Translations under genes and position numbers: made by a program
NCBI GenBank assembly: GCA_905147135.1
Contig: LR990049.1
Location: forward strand, 11,735,428-11,799,427
Reading direction: 5' to 3'
Length of the DNA stretch: 64,000 nt
Origin: Blastobasis lacticolella
Taxonomy: Eukaryota; Arthropoda; Insecta; Lepidoptera; Blastobasidae
Shown here: in pieces, positions 11,456 to 25,311 of the stretch
Position numbering within the stretch: the stretch's first letter is position 1
Layout: every line of letters starts with the position of its first letter
Notes under the pieces: model-generated
Told to the model about the DNA's origin: nothing
Database searches by the model: none
The model's input: the letters and a program-made list of their open reading frames with translations, nothing else

Positions 11456-14400
11456 CAAAATCAATCCTTCATGGGTAAGTACGGTAATAGTGTATGATAT
11501 GCTTGGCCAATTATCTGTTAACAAACTGAACTACTCAGGTCGTCAGTTGTAGTCTGAATGATGACCGGTCAAATCATTTCTATAATTTTAAAACCGTAGA
11601 TTTGATGTATTTAACTATTCATTGTAGATTAGAGTTTATACTATTTAAAATTTCCTGCCTTCCCTTTGCCATTCTAAATTCCCCGCGTACATCTAATTGG
11701 AATACCAAACAAAGGCGAACGTACAACGCTCCTGCGAGCGGCCACACCATATCAACGTGATCCCGGTACGTGCACCGTTTCCTTTGCAACAATTCATATA
11801 AGTGTCGCCGCGTGGTCTAGGTACGGCAATAAATTCAGCTGTTTTCCTCTCCACCGTTTAATGCCAGTTTCCACTGACGTTACTGCAGCCAGCCTTGAGA
11901 GCGCATTCCACTGCAGCCGCACGTGGAACCTTCCAGCTAATTATACACTTGTATAAACCGGCCATACATCAATCAACATCAATAATAACTAACAATCCAG
12001 AAGCACGACTCGAATAGACGGTAAGGCACTCGAAATCAAACATACATTATTTACGATGGCAGTCGCGCTAATAGACGTTTTTGTTGCATTAATTCAAACA
12101 TTTCCAAGACAGAATAGACTTAATTATCGATACGGACGTGTATTCATAATTAAAGTCTGTATTCAAGTGGTCACTGCCTAAATAAGAATCGGCGGTCAAA
12201 AAAGTCAAATGTGTTTTCGTAAATCTACTACATACTAAAGTTATTTTTTACATTTAAAGGGAAAAAATAGGTTGGTACCTATTTGGTACTCAATGTTAGG
12301 TAACATTGTTTTGCCGTCAATTCAGCAGCCCGTAATAGGACTAATTCATTGCTGGACTTGAGTTTCCTCCATATTAATAGAGGATTTCGCATAGGCAGGC
12401 AAGTTGGAGACACGCGATTGAATACACTGCGGCCCATTTTATAGTCCACGAAAGTCCCCACTGAGAGTTACTGAGCTATACTCAAATATTATTAATACGA
12501 TTTTTTTAACTTGTCTCAAAATATATATAGTTATATAATTTTAAGTACCGTTGATTAGGATGGGGTTACTTCAATTTACGGGAAGACAATCACTTGCATT
12601 TCTCTGAAAAGTTCTAAGAAAAAAATTGCTGATTTTCGTATAAACTTCGTTCGCACATGAATGACGTGTTTTGTTTGAATGAAAATAACACTTGATTAAT
12701 AAGGAAAAGTAGGCGACCAAGTCTCTCCATAAATCAAAGCAACCCCATTTAACCGGTAGGTATTATAATTACGCGTAAATTGACACTTGAAAATGTCTCT
12801 TGACTGGCTCTTGTCTAGTCGTGAACTTAACCTACAGAGTCATCGACAGCGACTTTGTTTATAATAAACATGCCAAGTATTTCAAACTATTCATGGAATT
12901 CTAAAGCACTGCAATAACCGTGCACATCTAACATTTAAATGTAGGCAAAGAAACTCTTTGATCGTACCTGTAGCCTGTAGTTGACAGGGTATTTGTGGAT
13001 AGCATCTCATTATATTTTTATGTTACCTTACGCCGGAGGCTATATAATAACGAAAAGTCGAGATTTCTACAATCATAGTGGACAAAGAAAAGCTAAAAGT
13101 AATATTTTTTATGTTTCGAATTACAACCAACTTTAATAGAGCAGTGGATACATTGGTATACGTATACATTTTCCGACGTCAGGGATTACCTGTATTATCG
13201 CATAAGTTTTAAAATTTTCATTATACTTTGTTCGCAAAATTTAAATTACTGCCATCCGGAGCAGGACCATAAAGTTTGAGACGAATGTGGTCATTCCATT
13301 GGCGGATTGTTCAATTGCTTTGAAGAGTTTGTAGGCAGATAATTGGATGCGAGCGTGCGTGGGCGCAAGCGGTCAGCGCGTCTCGCGTCTCGCCTTCTCG
13401 CGTCTGCCCGCGCCTTCCGCTCATGAATGAACAGGTGTCTCCCAACGCCCACGCCACACGGCTCGCTTAATTCATCATGGCATATGCTTATCAGCATAAC
13501 GCAGAGGTCAACCGGGTTCGAGATAACGTTAATCCGGTATATAGGATTACCTACTTACATTGGGTGAGCATTACAGCGCGCCCGAATGAATATAGGCTAA
13601 TTCGTGTTTGTTCAGCAACACATACCTACTCACATATTGTACAATGCACGTACCTACTCGTATGAATCACGACTCATTGTTGCAGAATCTGCAAAAACAT
13701 TTGTGTCGATAAAAATACAGATAAATAAAATGGGGCGAAATCCTGCTGTTCAAACGGTCGTGTTTGTGTTGCATGAATAAAACATAATGTGAATGATATC
13801 AATGAATCCTACGAGTACCTACCTAAAATACCTAAAATGAGTTTTGACAAGCTTGAGTAGGACTCACATTAAACATAAAATCAAGAGTAAGATATTACGC
13901 AACTAATTTGAATTATGCAGTAAAGTGACCTTGTAATTATTTAAATAGCGTTCTCAATTACTTACTATTTCATGTTACGTAATTAGTCGTGTGTGCAATT
14001 AACGGGGGTGGGGTATAGCTCACACCTACCGTGGCGAGATGTCACAGGGTCAATGATGAGTGCGTGGCTTATTACGAAACCAATTGGCCGTTGCATCAGC
14101 CGCGGCCAGCTGACCGCCCGACGACACGTCCCAGTTACAAATCTTACCAAACACCAACAAAATTACAGTAATTTCTGACAAAATACAGAGTTATTGACTA
14201 TAATACAGATTACCATTTAAACATTCCCGTAAATTCTGGTGTTGGCCAATTTGGTCAACTGCGTAATGCTGCGGAGACACGATTTATATGTTACACTGCA
14301 AATACAGACACGATTTATTTAAATTGCTTATGTTCTACTATCCCTAACACTATTTTGTGTTATCGTCCCAGCGAATTTAAATTAAGTGAAACGGAATAAG

Positions 14401-15059
14401 CATCGATCCTCTGTTCTCTGATTTCACACGCGACGTAGAACATTCGATGATTTCTCAGTTCGTAAACAGGAAAATAATAGAATAGTTTTTTCTTCAATTT
14501 TCGTGTTGTAACGTAAGGTACACCCTACATACAAATAAACGGCTACGCGTCGTCACTAATCGAATTATACGGCTATTGAAGGTATGAAAAAGTCTCTGTC
14601 CAATAGTGACGGACGAGCCGAGTGAACCGTGGCGGAGTGCGGGCTCGACTCGGGGATTACGTTCGCAACCAACTAACGTAATGTCCACTATTATATTTAT
14701 TTTTTACCTAAACTATTTTCTTATAATTTGGACGCAGTCGTGCGATATGCAGTCGCGTTTTCAGCGACAATTCATTGCGTTAATGAATACTTCATTGATA
14801 CTTAACTACGAAAAAGTAAATACTCGAGATTTCCTTGACTGACAGAGTAAATAATATAATATTATGAAACTTAAGCCTTCATCTGCGATAGTTGAAGGCT
14901 CAATGTCGTGAGCTGACGGCTTCATTACTCGACAAATAGAATAAGACGGCAAATTCGTCGAAAAGAATACTCATAGGATGAGCTTATTATCCACGCTTGT
15001 AATCTGTATGGCGAGCTTGTTAGTCGGTAATTGCCTATGCACCGAATGACAAAAGCCAA
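11456..15059. other. No gene seen
   Basis: CTGAACTACTCAGGTCGTC near 11528 is a scrap of the second SINE family. A CpG-rich patch lies near 13350-13460. Frames are all short and unrecognised. Confidence 0.4.
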
Positions 15060-15480
15060 GGTTTCGAGGTTGCAAACCTGCTACTGGCGTGCGTGAGCGC
15101 GATACTCCGATATCCGGAGCGAGGTTCACAAACAACGGTGACTGGAGACGAGGGAACGGCGAGCCATTCGAGAAGCGCGAGTAATGGCCGCCGCGGGAGA
15201 TAGTCTAATGGGGGGCTTAATCGCTATCCGCTGGAAAATCGAGGCGTAATTAACATTAATCATAGAGATGTGGGCTCGAGGACTAATTGTGAACATCAGT
15301 CGTGTAGGTACGTCCGGGCGTGCGTGCGGTGATCTACGGCCGCGCCGTATGAGTTACGCCGTACGCTGTGAGCGCTGTGACAAAAGAAACGTGGTACAGA
15401 TGACGCTGACTAATGGCCGTGCACTGTTCGCCGCTCGCCGCCGTCCGCCAGCACCTTCCATCCATATCAACAACTAATTA
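15060..15480. other. CpG-rich island without a gene
   Basis: GC-rich compared with its AT-rich surroundings, with many CpGs, GCGTAATTAACATTAATCAT and other TAAT cores. Short frames overlap on both strands but none is recognisable. It may be a regulatory element or promoter-proximal region, but this is inference only. Confidence 0.3.
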
Positions 15481-18400
15481 CGACGCCTTGTTGGTACATA
15501 ACGTAATGGAGTGTTGAGTAATAAAAGCTCATGTACCTACTCTAATTGAAATGATTATAATACGGATCGTGCTTAAGTATCTACCTATTGCATGAAGCAA
15601 TTAGTTACCACGAATACTTGTAAAATGCATTGCAAATTTACTTCCCTAATTGCAAACAACAACAAAGTCAATGGCCGCCTTACGTTCCAAAGTTTGGTTA
15701 AGGGAACACTCAATTAGCGTGTCGGAGTGCAGCGAAGTCGGCTCACGAATGTTTACGGTGCGCGGAAAGAGCGCCAGTGTCTAGCCGCCAGCGCTGCAAA
15801 CCGAGTAAATCTGCAATAACTTGGGTGTAATTGCTACATTTTTCCGGCAGTCACTGACAGTGAGGAGACATCGCGTGCCGGAGGCGGCGGCACCGCCTGG
15901 CTCCGCCGGAGTCGCGGCGCGCCGCACGACACATGCTGCGGCTTGCGGAAGGTCTACTTTTACATTCGCCTAAGTGACTTGGCATGTGTATAAATGCATA
16001 CCAGAAATATACCCTGCTGCCATAATATGCCACGTCCGTGCCCCGTCTTTTCTATATGTTTAAAAATTCGCGTCGGCGTCCCGTCTGCGCCCTGTCCGCC
16101 TGCCCTGACTTTTATGTCTGGTCTGCGCCCTAATCGCTATTAAAAAATGTCATTGGCTTTGATTGGTGAATATGGAAGTTATTATCAAAATTCGCGCCAG
16201 CTTTCGGTTATCGGCCTATTGAATACTAGTACTCATGAAGTTCACCTCATGTCTTTGAAGTTTATATTTTAGCAATTGTTGGTAAAGTAAATGACGTTTG
16301 GTGGTGATTATTATACGACCTAATATCAATTGAAGAATTAAATAAAATAACCTGCTATTAACCGCCAAACACGATATTGACGTATCCTTTTTTAAAATCG
16401 GTAGACTTCTCTTCCCGGTTGCCTTTTTTGTGCAAAGCATCTATTAACTTCCTACTGACAGCCTAACTGAGGCAGCAGCTGCATAGCTTTCGTCACTGCA
16501 CACTGCGCCCGCGCAGCCGAACCGACCAATGGGAGCGCATCGACGCACCTGCCGCGCCGCACAAGGAAGCTTTAATTATTCCCAACCAATCTTCCGACGA
16601 TTTTGACTCAAAGCGGATAGCAACGGGAATGACTCCATAATACTATAATAGCATTTTATTTTTACTTTCGTGTAGTTTGCAGAATTTGAAGTTCGGTTTC
16701 TTTTAGACGTTGACTTACTAATAGGTATATTGTGAGATTATTCATTTGTTGTTAATAGTCTATATATTCCGTACCATAAACATAACAAATAACGTGTGTT
16801 AGAGTAGTTCTAAATTCACTACACTTCATATTGAGCGGGTAATTAGAGGTTCGTACATGCTACCTGCATGTAGCATGTTCTCACTTTTAACCTATATAAC
16901 GTAAACTTTTTTCTCCAATCACTGACTCAATGGATAGCCAATTAGCCATAGGTGAATAAAAAAGTAAGCTAACAAACCGACAGATTGGAATAACGAGTTT
17001 GTTCTATTGACATTCACAGTCACATCAAGAGCCACATGTTGGAGATAATGAAGTTGAAAAACACACAATCTAGTCTCTGTTTTTTTATCTCCGTAGGTTC
17101 TAACCATAACTGGTTTCCCAATATTCGTTGCCTTACGACACCCATGAACAGAAAGTTACGTCGCTTAAAGATTATAATTTATCCCGAAATTCAACATACT
17201 TCCCGGCTACCCACGGCTTAACCAAAATTAAGCTACTAAGTATTTATACTAAATTTATTATAGTTACAAAGGAAAGCGCCAAGTCCAGTTCCACGCGAAA
17301 TAGGAGCACATACGTGGGAGGCGTCCCGGCTCGCGCGGTTCGATTAAAATTCAAAGCTTGTAGAAATGTAATTACTTCTCCGCCTGGTCAGAGTTCCGTC
17401 GGTTTTATTCGTGTAATTAAGTTTAACGCCGGCTTTACATTTCAGCTTCAATATTGAGTCGCGTTCGCAGATGACTCAGGTGATCAAGGAACCTCGGCAA
17501 GTTTTTGCTTTTATGGCTCGACCTAGTTACGTTGGTTTTATGAATATTTTTTGTTTGGAGCTGCGTAGTGGTACGTCGCGCCAGCAGTCGCGGAGCAGCT
17601 GGGTTGACCTCGAGCTCAGGTGTTTCTCCGCACAATCAGCAGTAAAAAAGGAACGAACCTTTCCGAGGAGATTCCCGTGAATGTTATGCTCTTCCGACGC
17701 AGCATATGTATCAAATTAAATTGGGTAACTCCTAACGGTACTCTGTAAGAGCACTCCTGTGGCGAATTTGTGTTAAGGAAAATTACAAGCAAGTGTGTTT
17801 GTGAGTTTGCGGGTAGTATTAAACTTTAAAATAACCTGTTCGGCGAGTTCGAGAAACTAAATGTTTACGAATACAGCCGGTGCAAGCTTCGGCTCGAATC
17901 ATAAAAACTTTGATCGACCGATGCCGTACGATTCGAATTAGCCATCGACGAAAATACATTCGAAATAATATTTTCCTCCCGTCTGAGCTGTGTAGTGATT
18001 TTAGGTACTTCTCGGAAACGTCAGAAACGAAATCCATTTTCTGTTTGTTCTGTAAATATAATGGAAGTAGATAAATCTGGGAGTGTGGGTGGCCATGTTG
18101 TCTACACGTTCCTGCAAAATTACCAAGTTTCCCATCTTAATAATTCAGTAGGTTAATTTTGTGAAATTGCCTATCTTTTTTCTCGGAATTTCAGAAATTA
18201 GTAATTGAATGTGTAATGTGCTGAAAAATGCTTCTTTGTTGTTCAGTTTTGATTAAAGAAATGTTCCCGAAAATTTTCCTTTGAAGACACCGTTAAACTG
18301 TAAATTGCATCTGTAAATCCAGTGTAAGTTAAACTACTAATAACGTAAATAATATTAACATTATGCCACATTACGACACTATAACATATTCATTTGGGTT

Positions 18401-18756
18401 AATTAAAGTATCTCAAAAGGCATATAAGGTGCGATTCACACTTGGCACAACCAGTTCGCCTTTAACCAATCACTCATGCACTAATACTGGGCGGTTAATC
18501 GGCGGTATTGACGGCCACCTACGGCTCGTGGCCATGGTACTACACTGGCATTGGCAACTTCTCGAAGTTTATATGCAATTGCTTTGCTTTGATGGACGAT
18601 CACAATGGAATCACTCAACGTTGGCTTTACTACTGCATTGAGCAAGGTTATGTAACTTGTGGAACCTCAAACGTTACTATTTGCTTCTTTTACTTGTACA
18701 TGTGAAGTTTAATAAATTCGAAACACGTATAAAATAAATAAATAAATATAAATTGG
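15481..18756. other. No gene seen
   Basis: CpG-rich patches near 15860-15930 and 16495-16560. A short hairpin CATGCTACCTGCATGTAGCATG lies near 16856. Otherwise unassigned. Confidence 0.4.
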
Positions 18757-18965
18757 TTGGACGATTCACACAGCGCCATCTAGCCCCAAAGCTTGTGTTA
18801 TGGGTGCTAGATAACTCATAAACTGCTTATTTACTAGATTAGTACTTTTAAATACTTACTTATTATATATATAACCCATACCCGTAATAGAAATTAAAAT
18901 TCATAATTTCAATTGCTACTCGGCCGGGAATTTAACCAACTGAACCACTCAGGTCGTCGGCTATT
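18757..18965 (-). mobile_element. tRNA-derived SINE (second family), decayed
   Basis: Contains GCGCCATCTAGCCCCAAAG and GGGTGCTAGATAACTCATAA, landmarks I know from a common lepidopteran SINE. On the minus strand it starts with a tRNA-like head GACCTGAGTGGTTCAGTTGG. The B-box region has been lost. Confidence 0.65.
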
Positions 18966-21900
18966 TAGAACAAGAGCTGATTTGAATGGGCTTAGGTGCT
19001 TACAAAATGTAGGCGTTCATATTTGATTAACTCTCTGTTCGAATCGTACAGCAGGAGATTTCGGCGTATTGGGTTTCAAAGTCAGCCAGCGTTCACAACA
19101 AAAGCTTCTCAGTTACGCGCTGAGATTTGAGTCACTCGGATTTTAGGAAAGCCTTTACGTTACGTCACATCCATATTTATAGAGCTTTAACTTGGTACTT
19201 TGTTAGCAAATAGTACCGAGTTTTAGAGCTTGAAGTCTTACCCGCTTTACATTCTAGGACATTTTGTGCGCCCGCGCACGCACCACTAAATCACTAGACA
19301 TCGTAACGCGATACGGCTAAATGCGTTCACTATTTAGGTCCCCGTTTACCGTTTACCCGCTGTAATGTTACATGCTCTTTGTAATTAAACAATGTAAGCT
19401 AATTGTTCTTTGTTCCAGCCCATGGAGCGATTGGCGAGGTTTAAAAGGCTCCTGAAGGCATCTAGGACTGTGTTAGATTGGATGAGACTTCCTCGAAGTA
19501 CGGGACTTCATAGCGGGGTTGATGTAGGAAATCGTATGCTGCATACCTACATTATTTTCATTAATTACCTCCATTGAATGGTGTGGCATAGATTAATGGG
19601 CGTCGGAAGACTGCTCGGCGCGCGCGCAGGTGCAGCGCGTTGCATCAGCCTCCGTCGCATTCCTCTGTCCACGCACAGCGGCTTAGAAGTCGAACCAAAC
19701 ACGTGAAGTCGTAACAGCTGAGCCTTATTACTTTAAAATGCAGTAAAACGACCTTAATTATACGCGTCGTGTTTAACTCAAGGCTTGGCTTTAAATCGTC
19801 ATAGTTTGTAGTGGAGGATGATTGATTTCATAATATTTGTTTTGAATGCACTAGCTCGTAAAAGTGCCATTGTGTACAACCGATTTGTGGTTTTACAATG
19901 TAGCGTATTAAATTAATTAATAATAATAAATTTAAATCAATTCACCGCAAAGCTCCGCTAAATACCTACACCTATATTAAACTTTGTAACTTGAAACTGA
20001 AGGCGAGAGTAAAACTCTCAAAGTAACGATGATAACCTAAGTATTTTGTTTCGATTAGTTTTTAACTGTCTGTTTCCTGTGCTATAAAATGTCAATTTCG
20101 GTGTCCATTTTGTCATCATCGTCAATCTACATTTTGGTGAAAGGGAATAATATGAATAAAATTTTATTCTAAAACTAAGCTGCCTTACGCTTCTATTCAG
20201 CTTATGTAAAGCGATCGTCGACCTCAAACTTATAAAATAGACCACTAAAATTTCGCATTCTATCACAAGCATTTTCGACATAAAGATTCATGGATCGTCA
20301 GTGACATTAACAAAATATCGGGGACATTAAAACCTCGTAAAGCCGTCTTCACGATAACCTTGGACTCGCAGACAGCGTGCCTCCGATAGTACCGCGAGTT
20401 GGGCGGCTATTTGTGTGGCACTCGGTGTGCATGAGCTCACTACATACCGCAGACCCTGCGCGTGTGTGGCGGGAGTAATGTACACCGTAATTATATTATA
20501 GGTACCTACAAGTACGCGAACAGCGGAGCGTGCGTATGTAGGTTACCCGGCAGTCAAGTCAAGCAACTTTTGACGCGACTTTTTATGCGATGATGCTGTT
20601 CTTCGTAACCTTTAACATGACCTTTCAACATACATAATATGCACAAATAAATTTTATTGACACGTTAAATACCTATGTTATTTCTACGATTGATAATACG
20701 CTTTGCATATTTAACTGTTGGGAAACAAACAAACTAATTAACGTACTTAAAGAACTTAGATTGTTGACCAAGAAAAAATATGATAGCAATTAATCTTTTT
20801 TACGGAAAATGTTTACGAAATATTGTCACTAACGTTTTAATGGTTGGATTGGCTCGGAACAGGTGTTTTTGCGTTTGGAAATTTGTTTTGAGTCTTGCTT
20901 GTCTGCGACGAATTGATCTAAGAAAAATCGATGGCGGTAAACGGTGAATTTTACACTAAACCTGCTGATTTGCAATTTAAAATTATACGATAAGATATAA
21001 CTTAAATTTTACGGTTCTGTCGTGTACCTTTTCTTGTTTTATATTGTTTCATAATTACGACCTCCTACTCTAGTATCATAAATAGATTTAACAACACTCT
21101 GTTTGTATACAAAACGCGTGGACGTCATTATCCATTCGATTGGCTCTAAATATACCGAACTATTTTAGTAACCGGTTCCGGACAAATTATAGCGAATGAC
21201 CACCTACACGGTGCGGTTAATCGCTTGACTAAACATCGAACCGAAAGCTCTAGTTTGTTATCTACAACTTAGCACCTCCAAGTCGTGGTTGAACAAGCAA
21301 AAGCTGTTATTTTTGGACAGAACACAGTTAAAAAATACGGTCCGTATTTACTCAGCGCCGAACTGTAAGACAATCACGTCTGACCTGCCGGCTCCATATA
21401 GCCAGTGCGATCGAGTACAGCTTACTCGTATGTGCGTTTGCGTATGCTCTAGAATACGAGAGTACCAATTTACGATCGAGTAACTGTTTGAGTATCGACC
21501 TACATATTAAAGGTATCGCACGGCCTGGATGTGTGTCGCATCCATCTTTACGAGACAGGTTTTAAAGATTAAAGAAACGAGCACTACGGTATTAAACTTA
21601 AGTTTGTTGTCTTTTGTGTTGTTATACATTAATATTGTTCAGGAAACTTTTTCAACTTCTCAACAACCAAAGAAGAAACTTGTTTGTTCTTCAATCATAA
21701 AATACTAAAAAAGCGGTAGGTTCTTAGTTGCAAGTCCAATTCTTAAAAAAAAACGCTAACGTAAATCTTACATCGATGTGATCATTAGTAGGTACTACGC
21801 TACGCTAAGCAGACTACTTTAGATCACTTTAGACTGGAGCAACAACATCTTCACTATTGTATTTTGACAAAAGATCAAGGTTACGCCGGCTGTCGTACAA

Positions 21901-24059
21901 CCACTCGTTAGTGGGCGTTGACGTCGGATCCGTTGAAGCGATTGCATTGAGAATTCGCCACGGCATGTGCCAACTCTAAACGCAAAAAGCCAATGTCACT
22001 GAATACCATTAACACCTTAACAGAGATCTGAGGGTAATTTGTAATTTTGCACGCGCTGTTAAAAATGCGATGGCTTAAGATTTGGAGCACGAAATCTCAT
22101 GGGCGTGCGGGTGTTGATTGATCGCGGGCTAACTCGCAGCCATTAGATGCTATTGCGCAATGGAATCTTCAATCAAATGGACCTTGTTACTTGTTACCTA
22201 TGTAAATCCTTGGACACGTCACGTGAGGAATTAAGTGAGCGGAAATAATTACTCTTATTATATGTTATTTTATTATTACGTATGTATCTTTTTTCTAACG
22301 TCGCGGCGTCGGCCCTGATTTGCTGCACAAAACGAGTAAGTATAAAATAATCTCAGAAATAATACAGCGTATCAAGCTGTAAATGCCATAGGCATTTCTA
22401 GTCGTAAAACTAACGACAACAATTACTGTTCAATCACATCACGTAGCCTCTTTTTCCATAAAGATAATTATGCACTTACGTTCCCTATTAGGATTTGTAT
22501 CTTTTGTGACTGAGTGTGCCCGTTCCTCCCATTATGGAGTCGATAGTTGTTTCGGAGCTCACGGCGGCGCTTTACTTTCTCCGGGTATGTAAATAGAGCC
22601 TCCGACAACGAATTCTGCTTCTAATTAAGGTAATGTGTACAGAGGACGTCGTGAAAACCACTCCTAAATTAGAACCCTCCAGTGTACATATCATTATTGT
22701 TTCGGCCTAGAAGAATGGAGCGGAAGTTGACTGTTAGTAAAATGAGTGTGTATACATACAGCAGAGAAACTAACTAAACAGTTTATATTAATGTGGAATT
22801 TTCAACCGACGACAATAGTTACATCACTCAGTCTGTCCGTTTGTCCCGTTCATTGAATTCAACTGTTCCATTCGCAGTGCAATAAAAAGCAAACTTATTA
22901 TTAACAAAGGGTGATATTAAAACACTTGGTGGAAGCACAATGTGGCTCGGATGACAGTTTCTAACTCCCCTTAGAACAATGGCGTCGTTATAGCAACAAT
23001 AACCATCCACTCGGCCGCCGCCCCCCGCTCCGCAGACGCCGTGTTGTTGTATCAATATTGGAAAATATTTAAATTAAAACCTATTGTCTGATCAGGTCAG
23101 GAGCGACCAGTTTATTTTTAAAACTCTAGGTTAAAGTCCGTTGATAAATTGTTTTTTCAGTGAACCTGAAACCTGCGTACAGATGTGTACATCCCACGAT
23201 AAACGTGTTGGGTAAATCCTTTCAAAATAAATCGTAAACGAAATGTATTGTTTGTGTTACCTTCCCCTAAGTAATTGGATAACCCCTTAATTGGAAATAA
23301 GAGTATTTTTGGGTAAAAACTTCATTTTGTAACAAAAATAAATCGTTCCCATACGTATGAGATACATTGTTAATAGGCCAGCTATTATTAGACAGGTATA
23401 CTTGTAATTGCTTTTATCTTTGGAATATATCGTTACACATTCTTTTCGGCTTACCGTTAGTTAGCAGAAAGAAATAGGTGCCTTTAATACTGAAATATTG
23501 TTCTTTACTTGGAACTCGTCTGCGGGATACGGAACTCGAACAAAATACGCAATCAGTTTTGCTTTACGATCGGTGTGGCGGGACCGGTCTGGGGTTCAAT
23601 CGGTACATAAGCACGTACCCACCTTTTGCACGTAGGTACGGCCGGCATCTTACTATTGTAAGAAGTAACGAAACGTCTGTCTGGTTAACGCTCTCCTTTA
23701 TCATGTATAAACTATAATAAGTTATCATCATAATTAATTCAGCCGTAGGACTTCCATTACCATAAACTGGGTATCATTTAGCCTTTGTTTTTTATATTTG
23801 ATATTTAGTTTTTTTGTGTGGGTACTTAATTAATTTGGTTAAAATTAGGTTAAGTTAGTTTAATGTAATACTTTGTATATGTCTTTGTTATATAAATAAA
23901 TTATATAACAATAAATTATCTTGTAGATACCTATCATCATCAGATTTTCTTTCATTATTAGATAGGTAAGGTTAGGAATTTAAAAAGTCCTATTAACTAA
24001 AGTAATTAAAAGATATTAGTTGTAGGTCCCTAGACACATTTCCTGTAGTTGTAATTCAA
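18966..24059. other. No gene seen
   Basis: Long AT-rich stretch with CpG-rich patches near 19605-19690 and 20350-20470. Frames are below 90 codons and unrecognised. Confidence 0.4.
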
Positions 24060-24310
24060 TGAATCATAGCAACGGCGGCTGTGCCTGCACTAACACAGCC
24101 GCGGGCAGCAGCCAGTCTCTGTAGTAGCGGTTGCAAACTGGGCGTATGTACGTACAAACACGAGGTTTTACGACTTGGCCGTGTTCCACGCACCGCACGC
24201 GGCGGACGTTAAGCCGCGTGTACCTAGGTTCCGAGCCAGTGCGGCTTATAAGCCATTACGAGAACAGCCGGTAGACGGAGAGTGATGACGTCATGCCGCC
24301 GTAGCTAGGC
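24060..24310. other. CpG-rich island with a CRE-like site
   Basis: GC-rich block just before the repeat cluster. It contains TGATGACGTCATG (a palindromic TGACGTCA core near 24286-24293) and GCGGCGGACGTTAAGCCGCG. No frame of note. Possibly regulatory. Confidence 0.3.
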
Positions 24311-24421
24311 CTAGACTGTGGTTCTAACAAGTTGCGGTCTGGTACGTGTATCTAGGTATGGTAATACATATTATTATAATAATGAGTGTATTTATTAATC
24401 GTGAAATATTTATTAATCATA

Positions 24422-24808
24422 TCTAAAGGTTACGACTTTCAAATTAAACGATGACAATAAATTCAGCAAAAGTAATTGGAAGTAATGGTACGGTCATACA
24501 TACAAAAAGTGAACCAAAAATATAATAGCCGGCTCGTGGAGGATTTGAACCCCCGACCACCTCTATTAACATTTAAACGGGTGCTCTAACCGCTGAGCTA
24601 ACGAGCCTTGCAAGGGTACAGCCGAATTTATCGATCACATTCAACCAGTAGAAAGAAAATCACGATCATACAAACACGTACGATAATTAATATTAGTCAT
24701 TCATTACCATTGTAATGAATGGTCTTCCATAAACGTTTGTGACTCAACGGGAACATATGTCAATATGTAGTCTAAAACATCTGACCCATTTTGAAATTAT
24801 CAGGCATT
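24422..24808 (-). repeat. Repeat with tRNA-like core, copy A
   Basis: A unit of about 387 bp whose flanks as well as its tRNA-like core match copies at 36737-36956 and 38388-39023. Shared flank motifs include GACAATAAATTCAGCAAAAG on one side and CGGGAACA and CAGGCATT on the other. Copy A is uninterrupted and serves as the empty-site reference for the insertion in copy C. The unit is dispersed as a block rather than as a bare tRNA gene. Confidence 0.75.
24531..24607 (-). tRNA. tRNA-like sequence, copy A (probable pseudo-tRNA)
   Basis: The 77-nt sequence on the minus strand has a 7-bp acceptor stem (GGCTCGT/ACGAGCC), D stem GCTC/GAGC, A box TAGCTCAGCGG and B box GGTTCAAATCC. The anticodon arm gives only about 4 bp (CACC/GGTG) around an oversized loop of about 18 nt. 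No anticodon can be called. It is either a tRNA-derived repeat head or an intron-bearing or decayed tRNA. Confidence 0.5.
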
Positions 24809-24886
24809 GTAGACGGTAGACGCGATTTGCAACTACCGCCACGCGTGTCGCGAAATGATCTACTAAAAAAAGAAGTGTCCGGTGTA

Positions 24887-24975
24887 CGTTATTTTACATT
24901 GTATTATAATGCTATACATTATTTTTATCATATTATATTATACTATATTATTATACCCATTGCCATATAAATATG
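24887..24975 (-). repeat. AT-rich block shared in inverse orientation with 33263-34422
   Basis: The sequence containing CCCATTGCCATATAAATATG and TTATTTTACATTG recurs reverse-complemented at 33263-33299 plus 34354-34422, where a hAT-like element splits it. Here it is uninterrupted. The retrovirus starts 18 bases downstream of its end. Confidence 0.7.
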
Positions 24976-24992
24976 CAGGTAATACATACACT

Positions 24993-25294
24993 TGTTACAT
25001 CCGTACCTACCCTTAGAACCGCTGACCACTGAAACCTACTTGACGACATCGATCACGCCACCGATATGTGCAAGCGAAGTCCAACCGGCACGAGGCACCG
25101 ACGCAGCGTTTTACCTCATTGCAACACATTTCCGCTCGCCCCGCATCGGTATTTTTGCGAATGTATAAAATCACTTTTAGACCTAACATCGGCTAACTGA
25201 GACGTACTTTTAATCTGTAATTTTTAATTATTAATAAATTAAGTTAATTAATTTTCGTCTTTTTTTCAATCCTTCGACTGTGACCTTCGTATTT
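24993..25294 (+). repeat. 5' LTR of the errantivirus
   Basis: This 302-bp direct repeat begins TGTTACATCC and ends CGTATTT, and appears identical to 32230-32531. A TATAAAA box lies at 25164-25170 and an AATAAA polyadenylation signal at 25233-25238, so U3 would be roughly the first 170-200 bases. The last T overlaps the first base of the primer-binding site. The start is fixed because the bases before it differ between the two LTRs. It would drive transcription of the provirus. The 3' boundary could be off by one base, because a T is shared with the primer-binding site. Confidence 0.95.
25164..25170 (+). promoter_or_regulatory. TATA box in 5' LTR
   Basis: TATAAAA lies in the LTR about 70 bases before the AATAAA signal. 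The same motif recurs in the 3' LTR. It is the likely core promoter of the proviral transcript. The initiation site itself is not visible by inspection. Confidence 0.6.
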
Positions 25295-25311
25295 GGCGCA
25301 GTCGGTAGGAT
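25294..25311 (+). other. Primer-binding site, tRNA-Ser
   Basis: TGGCGCAGTCGGTAGGAT follows the 5' LTR directly. Its first 11 bases are the reverse complement of a serine tRNA 3' end (acceptor CGACTGC, discriminator G, CCA). This is the primer type used by the 17.6/297 group of errantiviruses. It primes minus-strand DNA synthesis. Confidence 0.9.

Noticed and set aside
13291..13497. 68-codon frame in a GC-rich patch
   Set aside because: It is short, low in complexity (Arg/Ala-rich) and lacks any motif.
23560..23620. tRNA-like B box near GGGGTTCAATCGG
   Set aside because: No matching A box or acceptor stem within range.
24531..24607. A functional tRNA gene
   Set aside because: The anticodon arm is abnormal and the sequence is embedded in a dispersed repeat with two more copies, so it is listed as tRNA-like only.
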